Source: Anaerolineales bacterium (GTDB taxonomy: Bacteria; Chloroflexota; Anaerolineae; Anaerolineales; UBA11858). From it: a DNA stretch of 32,015 nt. Location: the NCBI GenBank assembly GCA_018335275.1, contig JAGXKM010000017.1, positions 1 to 32,015 of the forward strand, read 5' to 3'. The notes under the pieces were generated by a model. That model ran no database searches and was not told where the DNA came from. It saw nothing but the letters and a program-made list of their open reading frames with translations. The position numbers and the translations under genes are program-made. Below, piece after piece: positions 1-8,440 of this stretch. The stretch's first letter is position 1. The number at the start of each line of letters is the position of its first letter.

Positions 1-275
1 ACTATCTTTCACCGCCCATTGACACTTTGCGGGATGCTGGCTTACAGCATGTGATGTCTACCCTGCCGGATCAGGAACGTTATAACTATATCTACGCAGG
101 TCGTTCTCAGCTCTTAGATCACATCCTAGTCACCCCGAATCTGATGGAGGCACTGGTCCGGGTCGATGTCTTGCATACGAACGCGGATTTCCCCCTGCCC
201 CTTCCCGGTGATGAGTCGCCAATGCGGAAGTCGGATCACGACTTGGTGGTTGCCACGTTTTCCGGGCTGGAATAA
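1..275 (+). CDS. Endonuclease/exonuclease/phosphatase family protein, C-terminal part
   Basis: The reading frame is open to the left window edge (frame starting at base 3), so this is the 3' end of a longer gene. The visible 90 or so residues contain the segment SQLLDHILVTPNL, typical of the EEP (DNase I-like) fold, and end with KSDHDLVVATF. In that family the final S-D-H-D motif supplies the catalytic aspartate and histidine that bind metal and the scissile phosphate. The family covers secreted nucleases and phosphodiesterases; the missing N-terminus prevents a decision on substrate or on a signal peptide. A TTG at 27 is not a credible start because coding continues upstream of it. No terminator is evident before the next gene. 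Confidence 0.8.
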   Translation, partial: YLSPPIDTLRDAGLQHVMSTLPDQERYNYIYAGRSQLLDHILVTPNLMEALVRVDVLHTNADFPLPLPGDESPMRKSDHDLVVATFSGLE

Positions 276-403
276 AATCAGGTTTTACGAATAATGGACG
301 AGGAAAAGATGGGATCGAACCTTTTAGGGCACCTGTTGGTCGTCCTTCTGAAGGGAGATTGCAGAACAGGTCCGTAGTGTCACCGGTGGTCAAGGAAGAA
401 GGT

Positions 404-2902
404 ATGATGGAAACTTATGATGGGAAATTTTATCTCGGCAAGACATATGATCTGGAAAAGGGTGAAATCACAGCGGATAAGTTACTGTATGACCCGGATG
501 ATTTAACCACCCATGCGGTAGCGTTTGGGATGACGGGGTCGGGAAAGACAGGGCTGTGCATTGACCTCTTGGAGGAGGCAGCCTTAAATGAAATCCCTGC
601 CCTGATGATCGATCCTAAGGGGGATATGACGAACACGCTTCTCCACTTTCCTGATTTGCTTCCGGAAGATTTTTTACCCTGGGTGAATCCGGATGAAGCC
701 AGGCGGGAGGGCAAGACACTAGAGCAGTCGGCAGCGGACGCCGCTTCTTTGTGGAGTAAGGGGCTGGAAGGTTGGGGGATTGGAGAGGAGCGGCTGCAGG
801 CTTTGAAAGATTCCGTACAGTATACGATTTATACGCCCGGGTCGGAATCCGGGATGCCTGTTAATATCTTATCTTCTTTGGAAGCGCCCGGATTGGATTG
901 GGAAAAACACCGCGAGATATTGCGGGAAAAAATTTCCGGTGTGGTCATGGGTTTGCTGGGTTTGGTGGGGTTGGATGAAATGGATCCGGTGCGGTCCCCT
1001 GAACATATCCTGCTCAGCAATATTTTCGAGCATGCCTGGAGTCAAGGCCAGGATCTCGACCTGGGTGAGTTGATCCTCCAGATTCAGAATCCTCCCTTTG
1101 AAAAACTGGGCATGATGGATGTGGAGGCATTTCTGCCTGAAAAGGAACGGGTGGAGTTATCGATGATGTTAAACAACATCTTGGCTGCTCCCTCATTCCA
1201 GTCCTGGATCATAGGGCAGCCGTTAGAGATTGGGGAGCTGCTCATGACCCCTGAGGGTCGGCCGCGCCACAGTGTCTTTTATATCGCGCATCTCAGTGAT
1301 GCGGAGCGGATGTTCTTTGTCACCCTCCTGTATTCTGCCGTTGAAACCTGGATGCGATCGCAGAAAGGTTCGACCTCCCTCCGAGCACTGCTGTATTTTG
1401 ATGAGATTTATGGTTATCTGCCGCCGGTAGCCAATCCTCCCTCTAAGACGCCGATGCTGCGAATGCTGAAACAGGCAAGGGCATTTGGGGTAGGGCAGGT
1501 CCTGGTTACCCAGAACCCGGTGGATGTGGATTACAAGGCCCTTTCCAATGCCGGAACCTGGTTTATCGGGAAGCTGCAGACAGAACAGGATAAGGAGCGT
1601 CTCCTCGATGGCCTGGAAGGCGCGTCCCCGGGGATGGAGCGCAAGGCGTATGACCGTTTGATCTCCAGATTGGACAAGCGTATTTTCCTGCTCCATAACG
1701 TCCATGAAGAAGACCCTGTCCTGTTCCACACACGGTGGGCTATGAATTACCTTACCGGTCCGCTGACACGGAATCAGATTCCTGCTTTAAACAAGCTGGC
1801 GGGATTAAAAGCAGGAGTGCGGAAGGGAGCCCCCGCGGAGGAAGAAGGCAAAGGCAGGACCAAGGGAGAACAGGGGGAAACGGAGGGGCAGCAGCAAAGA
1901 ACGAAGGATGTGCCCGGGTCCTCCACGCCGCCTTCCGTGCCCAGGGGAGTGGATGAATATTTTTACCCCCTTGAATTGGATCTGGATGCGGCTGTGGAGG
2001 AAGCTTCTCTACATTCCAAAAGTGTCCTCCAAAGCGTTATTTTATACTGTCCTGTGCTCGCTTCCCAGGCAAATGTTCGATTTCTGAAGCGAAATTACAA
2101 CCTGGATTATGAAGAAAAAAGGACAGCTCTGGTTTTGGATCCAGAGCCAACGGGGAGGGTCGATTGGGAGAGCTGGTTGGAGGAACCCTTGAAGATTCGC
2201 GCCCTGAGGCGGAAGCCGGAAACCGGATCGCGTTTTGCTGACCTGCGGGCCCCTCTCTCTGACGAAAAAACCCTCAATTCGCTGCAGGCGGACTTTAAGG
2301 ATTGGATTTATCACACCTTTACAGTGATGGTTAAAGGCTACGAGGACCTGGATGTTTATGCAGGTCCCCGGGAATCCAAAGAGGATTTTCGGAAACGGGC
2401 GGCTGAAGCTGCGGGTCGAGAAAAAGAAACTGAGATCGAGAAGATCAATGAGTCCTATAAAAAGAAAATCGACCGAATGGAAGAGCGGATCCTGAAAGAA
2501 GAGCGGGAGCTGGAAGAGGATGAAATGGAGTTGTCCCAGCGAAAAATGGAAGAGATGGGCACTCATGTGGAAAACGTCTTGAGTTTGTTGGCGGGACGAA
2601 AGCGGCGCTTATCCACATCCCTTTCGAAACGGAGAATGACCAGCAAAGCGAAATCGGATGTCAAAGAATCCCTGGCGGTCATTGAGGAGTATGAGGAGAA
2701 GATTGAGGAGCTGGAAGAAGAGCGTAAGGCGGACATCCAGGATGTGGAGGAAACATGGGATCAGCTCTTAGAGGAAGTGGAGGAGATTCCCATCGCCCCG
2801 TTTAAGAAGGACATTCTCATCGAGCTTTTTGGTGTGATTTGGTATCCCTACTATCTGATAGAGGGTCCCAGAGGATGGGTGGAGGTGCCTGCTTTCTCTT
2901 AG
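404..2902 (+). CDS. HerA/DUF87-type ATP-binding protein with C-terminal coiled coil
   Basis: A large P-loop ATPase of about 832 residues. Walker A is FGMTGSGKTG (residues about 41-50), followed by ALMIDPKGD; Walker B is LLYFDEIYGYL with D333-E334. A later segment, GQVLVTQNPVDVDYKALSNAGTW in essence, resembles the sensor region of the HerA/FtsK/VirD4 group. A low-complexity charged linker lies at about 480-530. A highly charged coiled coil lies at about 670-770, and the protein ends in a short globular piece. I chose ATG 404 because AAGGAAG precedes it; an upstream in-frame TTG at 359 has no comparable ribosome site, and ATG 407 is equally possible. HerA-like proteins are hexameric DNA-pumping motors; this member's partner is unknown, and no NurA-like nuclease is adjacent. 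It is not clearly in an operon. Confidence 0.8.
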   Translation: MMETYDGKFYLGKTYDLEKGEITADKLLYDPDDLTTHAVAFGMTGSGKTGLCIDLLEEAALNEIPALMIDPKGDMTNTLLHFPDLLPEDFLPWVNPDEARREGKTLEQSAADAASLWSKGLEGWGIGEERLQALKDSVQYTIYTPGSESGMPVNILSSLEAPGLDWEKHREILREKISGVVMGLLGLVGLDEMDPVRSPEHILLSNIFEHAWSQGQDLDLGELILQIQNPPFEKLGMMDVEAFLPEKERVELSMMLNNILAAPSFQSWIIGQPLEIGELLMTPEGRPRHSVFYIAHLSDAERMFFVTLLYSAVETWMRSQKGSTSLRALLYFDEIYGYLPPVANPPSKTPMLRMLKQARAFGVGQVLVTQNPVDVDYKALSNAGTWFIGKLQTEQDKERLLDGLEGASPGMERKAYDRLISRLDKRIFLLHNVHEEDPVLFHTRWAMNYLTGPLTRNQIPALNKLAGLKAGVRKGAPAEEEGKGRTKGEQGETEGQQQRTKDVPGSSTPPSVPRGVDEYFYPLELDLDAAVEEASLHSKSVLQSVILYCPVLASQANVRFLKRNYNLDYEEKRTALVLDPEPTGRVDWESWLEEPLKIRALRRKPETGSRFADLRAPLSDEKTLNSLQADFKDWIYHTFTVMVKGYEDLDVYAGPRESKEDFRKRAAEAAGREKETEIEKINESYKKKIDRMEERILKEERELEEDEMELSQRKMEEMGTHVENVLSLLAGRKRRLSTSLSKRRMTSKAKSDVKESLAVIEEYEEKIEELEEERKADIQDVEETWDQLLEEVEEIPIAPFKKDILIELFGVIWYPYYLIEGPRGWVEVPAFS

Positions 2903-2940
2903 CCTTTTTTGCACGTCTTTCCGATCATGGTTCTAACCAC

Positions 2941-2980
2941 ACAATCCCCTCAGCATGTAGGGAGGGGATTGTTATATTTT
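2941..2980. terminator. Bidirectional hairpin terminator between convergent genes
   Basis: ACAATCCCCTC (2941-2951) pairs perfectly with GAGGGGATTGT (2962-2972) around a 10-nt loop, and a T-rich tail (TATATTTTT) follows on the plus strand. It sits between the convergent ATPase gene and the PAP2 gene and can serve both. Confidence 0.8.
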
Positions 2981-2995
2981 TACTGCTTCCCGTTC

Positions 2996-3511
2996 TCAAC
3001 CTGTTATGATGTATACTCCCCAACCGAAGAGGAGCCCGATGCCTGCGCCCGCGAGGATATCTGAGAGGTAATGGACGCCCAATGCGATCCGTGCGGCAGC
3101 GACAAGCAGGGACCAGAGTACCATGACCCCTCCCAACCAGGCGGGGCCGAGGAGGAAGACCAGCAAGCTCAGCATGGCGGCCCGTGCTGCGTGGCCGGAG
3201 GGGAAGGAGTGCGGGTCGGTGGTGCGGTATATTTTTCCCCATTCCCCCTCCGGACGGGGTCGTTTAATGGTCATTTTCAGGGAGAGGACGAAAACGGCGG
3301 TGACCAGAATCCCGATAATGAGCTTGAGGAGGATAGATTTCAGGTTGGGGGATGCCAGGGGGTAGAGGATGATTAACCCAGCTAACCAGAACCAGGAATC
3401 TGCTGAATGGGCGAAAAGAGCAGCTGCCCGCCTCAATGTTGGGCGGGTGGAGGGGAGGCGGATTTTCTGGGAAACTGAGTAGTCAATGCGGGTTAATTTC
3501 TTTAAAACCAT
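2996..3511 (-). CDS. PAP2-family membrane phosphatase
   Basis: An integral membrane phosphatase of about 171 residues. All three family motifs are visible: K-x6-RP (KMTIKRPRP), PSGH (SFPSGHAAR) and a variant of SR-x5-H-x3-D (ARIALGVHYLSD, with A in place of S). The first and third motifs bind phosphate, and the histidines form and break the phosphoenzyme. Several hydrophobic segments surround them, and the active site is expected on the outer face of the membrane. Likely substrates are undecaprenyl diphosphate or phosphatidate-type lipids; the sequence does not decide. ATG at 3511 is preferred over an in-frame TTG at 3520; neither has a strong ribosome site. The gene ends just before the shared terminator at 2941. 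Confidence 0.85.
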   Translation of the reverse strand: MVLKKLTRIDYSVSQKIRLPSTRPTLRRAAALFAHSADSWFWLAGLIILYPLASPNLKSILLKLIIGILVTAVFVLSLKMTIKRPRPEGEWGKIYRTTDPHSFPSGHAARAAMLSLLVFLLGPAWLGGVMVLWSLLVAAARIALGVHYLSDILAGAGIGLLFGWGVYIITG

Positions 3512-3621
3512 GGCTTTCAAGAGATATGTTTTGTCAAAGGAATTGAGGATAATTCAGCGGGTGGATGCAAAACTTGGTAGAAGTATACCGTATTTTTTGG
3601 AAAAGCACCGCCACCCTCTGT

Positions 3622-3651
3622 TTGAGTCGAGATTTCTGTACATGATAAAAT
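3622..3651 (+). promoter_or_regulatory. Candidate sigma-70-type promoter for ilvE
   Basis: TTGAGT (3622-3627) and TAAAAT (3646-3651) are separated by 18 bases. Transcription would begin near 3658 and give a leader of about 70 nt before the GTG start of ilvE. Confidence 0.5.
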
Positions 3652-3667
3652 GGATGATGGATCCTTT

Positions 3668-3701
3668 TTCAGGGATGATTGATGCTTCCATTGTCCCTGA
3701 A
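3668..3701 (+). promoter_or_regulatory. Hairpin in the ilvE leader
   Basis: TTCAGGGA (3668-3675) pairs with TCCCTGAA (3694-3701) around an 18-nt loop. It lies between the putative promoter and the ribosome site of ilvE. No T-box sequence and no U-run follow it, so its role is open. Confidence 0.4.
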
Positions 3702-3729
3702 GATGAAATCAGTATGAGGAGGATGGGCT

Positions 3730-4650
3730 GTGGAACTTCCAACGTATGCATATTTTGAAGGCGAGATTGTTCCGTATCGGGAAGCGAAAGTCAGCATTCT
3801 CGTTCATGCTTTAAATTACGGTACAGCTGCGTTTGGCGGTTTGCGCGGGTATTGGAACGAGGGGGATGAACAGCTGTATCTTTTTCGAGCTGAAGATCAT
3901 TTTCAACGTTTATTGAACTCAGCAAAAATCCTAACGATGGAGTTTGATGAGACTCCCGCGGATTTGATTCATATCACAAAAGAGTTGCTTCAAAAAGAAG
4001 GTTACCATCAGGATGTATACATACGACCCCTGGTGTATAAAGCTGAGGAAGGGATTGGCGTCCGTTTGCATGATATCAAGGCGGAATTGGCGATCTCGGC
4101 TTTGCCGTTCGCTCGATATGTGGCTAACGACACGGATGCTCATGTGACGATATCCTCCTGGCGGCGGATCGATGATAACATGATCCCTGCCCGGGGGAAG
4201 ATCGCCGGGGCCTACGCAAATTCAGCTTTCATCAAGTCGGACGCCGTGCGCTCCGGCTTTGATGAGGCGCTGGTCCTCACCTCGGATGGACATATCTCCG
4301 AGGGGAGTGCGGAGAACGTTTTTTTGGTCAGGGATGGGGTCCTTGTCACCCCTCCCATCACAGAAAATATCCTGGAAGGGATTACACGGCGGACTGTGCT
4401 GCAGATCGCAGACGAGATCTTGGGGATTGAAACCCGGGAACGGAGGGTGGACCGCACGGAAATTTATGTCTGTGATGAGCTTTTTCTGACCGGGACAGCT
4501 GCGCAGATCACAGCGGTGACCCAGGTAGATCACAGGTTGATTGGTTCGGGAAAAATGGGGCCGATCACAAAACGACTTCGCGAAACGTTTGATGATGTCG
4601 TCCGGGGTCGGGTGCAATCCTACAGCTCCTGGCTGACAATAGTGTATTGA
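3730..4650 (+). CDS. ilvE: Branched-chain amino acid aminotransferase
   Basis: A fold-type IV PLP aminotransferase of 306 residues, the usual length for bacterial IlvE. It interconverts leucine, isoleucine or valine with their 2-oxo acids, using glutamate/2-oxoglutarate. Visible family signatures are HALNYGTAAFGGLRGY near the N-terminus, YIRPLVYKAEEGIGV around residue 100, and RGKIAGAYANSAFIK, in which K157 should be the PLP-binding lysine. SDGHISEGSAENVFLV and the C-terminal FLTGTAAQI complete the cofactor and phosphate-binding surface. The start is GTG 3730, with GAGGAGG seven bases upstream. It is transcribed alone, with its own likely promoter and a strong terminator. D-amino-acid or aminodeoxychorismate-lyase relatives share the fold, but the N-terminal motif fits IlvE best. 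Confidence 0.92.
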   Translation: MELPTYAYFEGEIVPYREAKVSILVHALNYGTAAFGGLRGYWNEGDEQLYLFRAEDHFQRLLNSAKILTMEFDETPADLIHITKELLQKEGYHQDVYIRPLVYKAEEGIGVRLHDIKAELAISALPFARYVANDTDAHVTISSWRRIDDNMIPARGKIAGAYANSAFIKSDAVRSGFDEALVLTSDGHISEGSAENVFLVRDGVLVTPPITENILEGITRRTVLQIADEILGIETRERRVDRTEIYVCDELFLTGTAAQITAVTQVDHRLIGSGKMGPITKRLRETFDDVVRGRVQSYSSWLTIVY

Positions 4651-4673
4651 GGGAAGGGTCCGAAAGGCAGCAA

Positions 4674-4718
4674 CGCAGCCTAGTTGATATATCAACTAGG
4701 CTGCGCTTTATTTTTTAA
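4674..4718 (+). terminator. Rho-independent terminator of ilvE
   Basis: A perfect 32-base palindrome (4674-4705; each arm starts CGCAGCCTAGTTGATA) is followed by CTTTATTTTTTAAT. It can also serve the minus-strand LysM gene that ends at 4739. Confidence 0.88.
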
Positions 4719-4738
4719 TATGAAAGTACAGGGAGAAA

Positions 4739-5383
4739 TTACGGAACCTGAATGGTCTGGCCCACACTTAGCTTTTGGTCAACACCGATGTCATTGACCT
4801 CAGCGATCGCCCGGGGGTCGACGTCACCGAATTCACAAGCGATGGAATAGGTGGTGTTGTTGCTGATGGTTACAGTGTACGTCGTGGGATGGTATTGTAA
4901 GGCCCGCTTGCCGGGAAACGCCCGAGCCTGGGAGGGGATTTGAATGGTTTCTCCTGGGAAGAGGACAGCCCCTTTGGTGAGGCCATTGTAGTTCAGAAGA
5001 TCCACGGGGTGGATGTCATAACGCCGAGCCAAACAGTAAACCCACTCGCCTTTGTGGAGGGTATATGAGCTGGGAGCAGCGTATGTGCTGGCCTGCTGCG
5101 GTTCAGACGTGGGCTGGTCCGTAGGTACCGGCGTGTTAGTCGGCGCAATTTCTGTTTCTCCCGCCGTCTCCGTCCCTTCTTGACCGGGGGAGGTCGCCAG
5201 TGGGGTTTCAGAACCCTCTGTTTGAGGAGTTTTCGCTACCGCAGTCATGGTCGCCTGTTTTGCGATCTCACTCAGGTTGGTAGTGGGTGTCACGGGAGGG
5301 GGGGTGGAAGCCGAAAGGCGACAGGCAGACAAAGTGAGCGTCAGTACAATACATACGATGAGAAAAATCCGAGAATTATTCAT
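4739..5383 (-). CDS. LysM-domain lipoprotein
   Basis: A 214-residue exported protein. The N-terminus MNNSRIFLIVCIVLTLTLSAC has a hydrophobic core and a lipobox (LSAC, Cys21), so it should be lipid-anchored. Residues about 25-105 are a Pro/Thr/Glu-rich spacer of low complexity. Two LysM repeats follow: one from YTLHKGEWVYCLARRYDI to GETIQIP (about 107-150) and a second from YTVTISNNTTYSIACEFG to GQTIQVP (about 168-214). LysM binds N-acetylglucosamine-containing glycans such as peptidoglycan. There is no catalytic domain, so a surface-anchoring or glycan-binding role is inferred. ATG 5383 is preceded by AAGGAGAG at good distance. It is a single gene, divergent from dnaX. Confidence 0.85.
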   Translation of the reverse strand: MNNSRIFLIVCIVLTLTLSACRLSASTPPPVTPTTNLSEIAKQATMTAVAKTPQTEGSETPLATSPGQEGTETAGETEIAPTNTPVPTDQPTSEPQQASTYAAPSSYTLHKGEWVYCLARRYDIHPVDLLNYNGLTKGAVLFPGETIQIPSQARAFPGKRALQYHPTTYTVTISNNTTYSIACEFGDVDPRAIAEVNDIGVDQKLSVGQTIQVP

Positions 5384-5610
5384 GAGGCGATCTCTCCTTA
5401 TATGGAACTACATTTCCCTTTGGCTCAGGACGTGATTGAGACACAATGGAAATCGGATTAATGTTGATGCTAGCACACTTCCAAAAGTGCGTCAAGAAAA
5501 TGTGGTTTCTGTTCATGCACTTCAAATGGGTGCAAGATCGGTGCCAGACCTGAAAAATCGGGATGGATTTCCGCGAGGTAAAGCGGATCTTGGCTGATCG
5601 GGGCCGTTGA

Positions 5611-5639
5611 TTGACCCTTCGGGGAGCTTCTGATACACT
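5611..5639 (+). promoter_or_regulatory. Sigma-70-type promoter for dnaX-ybaB-recR
   Basis: TTGACC (5611-5616) and TACACT (5634-5639) are separated by exactly 17 bases, about 55 bases before the dnaX start. The rest of the 5384-5692 gap shows no gene. Confidence 0.7.
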
Positions 5640-5692
5640 AATAAAAGAATTATTGGCCGACGAATCTGGGACCATTCCCTGGGATAAATAAT

Positions 5693-7273
5693 ATGTCAAA
5701 AGTATTATATTTGAAATGGCGACCTCTTGATTGGGACGAAGTGGTCAGCCAGGATCATGTCATTAAGACGCTCCAAAATGCAGTCAGGAACGATCGGGTT
5801 TCACACGCCTATTTGTTCTCAGGGCCCCGGGGGACGGGGAAGACGACGACAGCGCGCATATTGGCCAAAGCCGTTAATTGTTTGGAGGAAGAACCTGAAA
5901 ACCGGCCCTGTAATCAGTGCCAACACTGCCGGGCTGTCAACCAGGGGGAATTTCTGGATTTGATAGAGATCGACGCAGCCTCCAACACCAGCGTGGAGGA
6001 TGTCCGTGACCTGCGGGATAAAATTAATTTCACGCCCAATCAAGGCCGTTTCAAAGTGTACATCATCGACGAAGTGCACATGCTTTCGCAGGCTGCCTTT
6101 AATGCACTTTTGAAGACATTGGAGGAACCTCCGGAGCATGCGATTTTTGTTCTGGCGACCACAGAGGTCCATAAGATACCTGCCACGGTGTTATCGCGCT
6201 GCCAACGGCATGAGTTTCGGCGGATCCCGGTGGAGGCTATCGTCACACAATTGGAGAAGTTGGTCGAAAGCGAAGGGTTAGAAGTGGAACCGCAGGCGCT
6301 GCGCTTGATCGCCAAGCAGGCAACGGGGAGTTTGCGGGATGCTATTTCTTTACTTGATCAATTGGCTGCAGCAGAAGCTGAGATCACCCTGGATTTGGCA
6401 CACCAGGTGTTGGGCACTGCGACCGATCAAGCCGTACTTGAGTTGGTGGATGCCCTCCTGAGGGAGGAAGCAGCGAGAGGTTTGGATGTCCTTCAAGCTG
6501 CCTTAGAGCGGGGGAGCGATCCGCGGCATTTCGCCCGGCAAGTGATCAGTTATCTCCGGAATGTGTTGTTGGTGAAGATGGGAAATCGAGAAGAGGTGGA
6601 GATCCCAACGGATGATGAAGCGAGGCTGCTGAAACATAGTCAGGCCTTTACAGTTGACCAACTCTTACGCGTTATCCGGGCTTTTAACCAGGCTACCATT
6701 CACAAAAGCAGCTCCTGGCAGCCTTCTCTGCCCCTTGAGATGGCTTTTATCGACGTCTTGAGTGAGGGGGAAGCGCTTTCATCTGAGGTAACTCAAGAGA
6801 CATCCCAAGGGAAAAAAAAACAGCAAACCCGGGACCAGGTTGACAGCGGGGAGGTCAGCGGGGATTCAAAACGTAAAAGTGAAAACACTGAGACCTCAAA
6901 ACCTCAAAGCGAAGAAGGCTCCCCATCAAAAGCCGTGCATGCTTTACGGAGTTGGGATCAAATCATCAAGATGGCGCGGGATTATAACCCTACGACGCAG
7001 GCGCTTTTAAACTCGTGTACTCCTCTGGGATTGAAAAAGGGCTGTTTGATCCTCAGTTTTAAAAACGAGATCATCAAATCTAAAATGGAGAACGGGGATC
7101 ATCTTCAAACCTGCCGGCAGATTATCACCAAAGTGGTGGGGGAAGAATTTCCCATCAAATGTGTGATCGGTCAGAGCAAAGGGAAGGATATGCCACAGGA
7201 TGTGGATCCGGACGGCCTGGTGGCCACGGCCGTTCGTGAATTGGGTGGTAAGTACGTATCCGATGAGGAGTAG
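5693..7273 (+). CDS. dnaX: DNA polymerase III subunit gamma/tau
   Basis: The clamp-loader ATPase that loads the sliding clamp and, as tau, links polymerase cores. The AAA+ module has Walker A GPRGTGKT (44-51), a zinc-binding set C63, C73, C76, C79, Walker B IIDEVHML (D126-E127), and the sensor/arginine-finger motif LSRCQ (168-171). Domain III runs to about residue 360. A hydrophilic linker (about 365-415) then leads to a tau-type C-terminal domain. The 526-residue length lies between short Gram-positive and long E. coli forms. The A9 run in the linker encodes K374-K376 and may allow production of a shorter gamma form. ATG 5693 has only a weak ribosome site. ybaB and recR follow in the classic order, which supports the call. 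Confidence 0.96.
   Translation: MSKVLYLKWRPLDWDEVVSQDHVIKTLQNAVRNDRVSHAYLFSGPRGTGKTTTARILAKAVNCLEEEPENRPCNQCQHCRAVNQGEFLDLIEIDAASNTSVEDVRDLRDKINFTPNQGRFKVYIIDEVHMLSQAAFNALLKTLEEPPEHAIFVLATTEVHKIPATVLSRCQRHEFRRIPVEAIVTQLEKLVESEGLEVEPQALRLIAKQATGSLRDAISLLDQLAAAEAEITLDLAHQVLGTATDQAVLELVDALLREEAARGLDVLQAALERGSDPRHFARQVISYLRNVLLVKMGNREEVEIPTDDEARLLKHSQAFTVDQLLRVIRAFNQATIHKSSSWQPSLPLEMAFIDVLSEGEALSSEVTQETSQGKKKQQTRDQVDSGEVSGDSKRKSENTETSKPQSEEGSPSKAVHALRSWDQIIKMARDYNPTTQALLNSCTPLGLKKGCLILSFKNEIIKSKMENGDHLQTCRQIITKVVGEEFPIKCVIGQSKGKDMPQDVDPDGLVATAVRELGGKYVSDEE
6812..6843 (+). promoter_or_regulatory. Putative A9 slippage site in dnaX
   Basis: Nine consecutive A (6812-6820), preceded by AAGGG, encode KKK in the linker between the ATPase part and the tau tail. 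Reading on in the -1 frame, or transcript slippage adding one A, adds only TANPGPG and stops at TGA 6841-6843. That would give a product of 383 residues. Thermus dnaX is known to make gamma by slippage at an A9 run; use of the site here is inferred. Confidence 0.5.
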
Positions 7274-7392
7274 GTGAGGATCTCTGTCCTGGAGTATTGA
7301 AAGCTGGTTTTCTAACTCTACCGGGAAAATAGGACTGGTTCGGAAGGTTAGAGTGAAGGTTAATTCGTTTCGTGGTTTTAGCGGAGGAAGGA

Positions 7393-7725
7393 ATGTCAAA
7401 AAGTTCGTTTACGGGAAACACATCAATGGGCAGGAAGGGGATGATGCAGCAGCTGCAGCAGCTACAAAAACAAATGAAAGAGGCCCAGGAGCAATTAGCG
7501 GCAGAAGAGGTTGTGGGTTCCGCGGGCGGGGGCGCTGTCAAAGTTGTCTTCAGCGGGGATCAAAAATGCAAGTCGGTGGAGATTGACCCCGGATTGTTCG
7601 CAGAAGGGGACCAGGAAATGCTTCAGGATTTGGTGCTGGCAGCCATCAAGAACGGTTTGGAGAAAGCGAACGAGATGGCTGCAGAGAAACTTGGACCCTT
7701 GGCTGGTGGGGGCTTGCCCTTTTAA
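7393..7725 (+). CDS. ybaB: YbaB/EbfC nucleoid-associated protein
   Basis: A small DNA-binding protein of 110 residues that forms tweezer-like dimers. The family core is clear: a helical MMQQLQQLQKQMKEAQEQLA segment, then the beta region GGGAVKVVFSGDQKCKSVEIDP, then a C-terminal helix ending KLGPLAGGGLPF. ATG 7393 was chosen because GGAGG lies five bases upstream; an in-frame GTG at 7372 lacks such a site. It sits between dnaX and recR as in very many bacteria. The spacing to dnaX (119 bases) is larger than to recR (23 bases), with no terminator between them. EbfC proteins coat and bend DNA with loose sequence preference, so a chromosome-organising or repair-assisting role is likely. Confidence 0.93.
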   Translation: MSKSSFTGNTSMGRKGMMQQLQQLQKQMKEAQEQLAAEEVVGSAGGGAVKVVFSGDQKCKSVEIDPGLFAEGDQEMLQDLVLAAIKNGLEKANEMAAEKLGPLAGGGLPF

Positions 7726-7748
7726 TCTAAACATTCATAGGTGAGACC

Positions 7749-8354
7749 ATGCTCCCTGAACCCGTCACAGATCTTATCAATGCTTTTTCTAGATTGCCAG
7801 GCGTGGGTCCGAAAACCGCTTCGCGGCTGGTGTTTTACCTTTTACGAGGCAGTGATGATGAACTCACACTCACCCTGGCGGACGCCTTGCGGGACCTCCG
7901 TTCCAAGACGGATTACTGCCCGGACTGCTTCAACATCATGAGAAAAGGTCGGGAACGCTGCCGGGTGTGCAGCGACCCGGACCGGGATCGCAGCTTGATC
8001 TGCGTTGTGGAAGACCCCCTGGATGTGGCTGCTTTGGAGCGGACATCGGGCTTTGGGGGAAGGTATCATGTCTTGCATGGAGCCCTTTCCCCTGTGGAAG
8101 GGGTCGGACCCGAGGACTTAAAAATTAAAGAACTGCTGGAGCGGGTGCGGCAGGGTGAGATCAAGGAAGTGATCATCGCCACCAATCCCAGCATGGAGGG
8201 TGATGCCACGGGCATGTACCTCCGTCAGCAGCTGGGACAGATGGATGTCCGGCTGACTCGATTGGCGCGGGGTTTGCCCATGGGGGGCGATCTGGAGTAC
8301 GCGGATCAAAACACATTACTGCGGGCTTTGATGGGGCGGCAGGAGATGGAGTGA
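7749..8354 (+). CDS. recR: Recombination mediator RecR
   Basis: A 201-residue RecR, standard length for the family. With RecO (and RecF) it loads RecA on gapped, SSB-coated DNA. Seen in order are a helix-hairpin-helix FSRLPGVGPKTASR (about 13-26), a four-cysteine zinc finger (C57, C60, C71, C74), a Toprim domain opening with LICVVEDPLDVAALE, and a C-terminal Walker-like/wrapping region with GLPMGGDLEYADQNTL. Ring-shaped tetramers are known for the family. Start ATG 7749 follows a weak GGTGAG. It is the last gene of the dnaX operon. A near-consensus promoter pointing at the rRNA operon begins about 50 bases after its stop. Confidence 0.96.
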   Translation: MLPEPVTDLINAFSRLPGVGPKTASRLVFYLLRGSDDELTLTLADALRDLRSKTDYCPDCFNIMRKGRERCRVCSDPDRDRSLICVVEDPLDVAALERTSGFGGRYHVLHGALSPVEGVGPEDLKIKELLERVRQGEIKEVIIATNPSMEGDATGMYLRQQLGQMDVRLTRLARGLPMGGDLEYADQNTLLRALMGRQEME

Positions 8355-8406
8355 CCGTCTCCGGGGTGGGGAACCTTAACACTTTCTCGGAGGTTGGATT
8401 CATCCC

Positions 8407-8434
8407 TTGACAGGGGTTGAATATACTTTATAAT
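8407..8434 (+). promoter_or_regulatory. Near-consensus promoter upstream of the rRNA operon (P1)
   Basis: TTGACA (8407-8412) and TATAAT (8429-8434) match the sigma-70 consensus exactly, with a 16-base spacer. Transcription would start near 8441, about 290 bases before 16S. Confidence 0.8.
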
Positions 8435-8440
8435 TCGGTA

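Noticed and set aside
3486-3758. 90-codon frame overlapping the ilvE start, considered also as a branched-chain leader peptide
   Set aside because: It spans the promoter, its Ile/Val content is low and scattered, and it ends inside ilvE; no terminator follows it.
4650-4680. GGGTCCGAAAGGCAGCAACG, resembling the SRP RNA loop
   Set aside because: The invariant GGAAGGAAGCAGCC-type core and the closing stem are not present; the stretch belongs to the ilvE terminator region.
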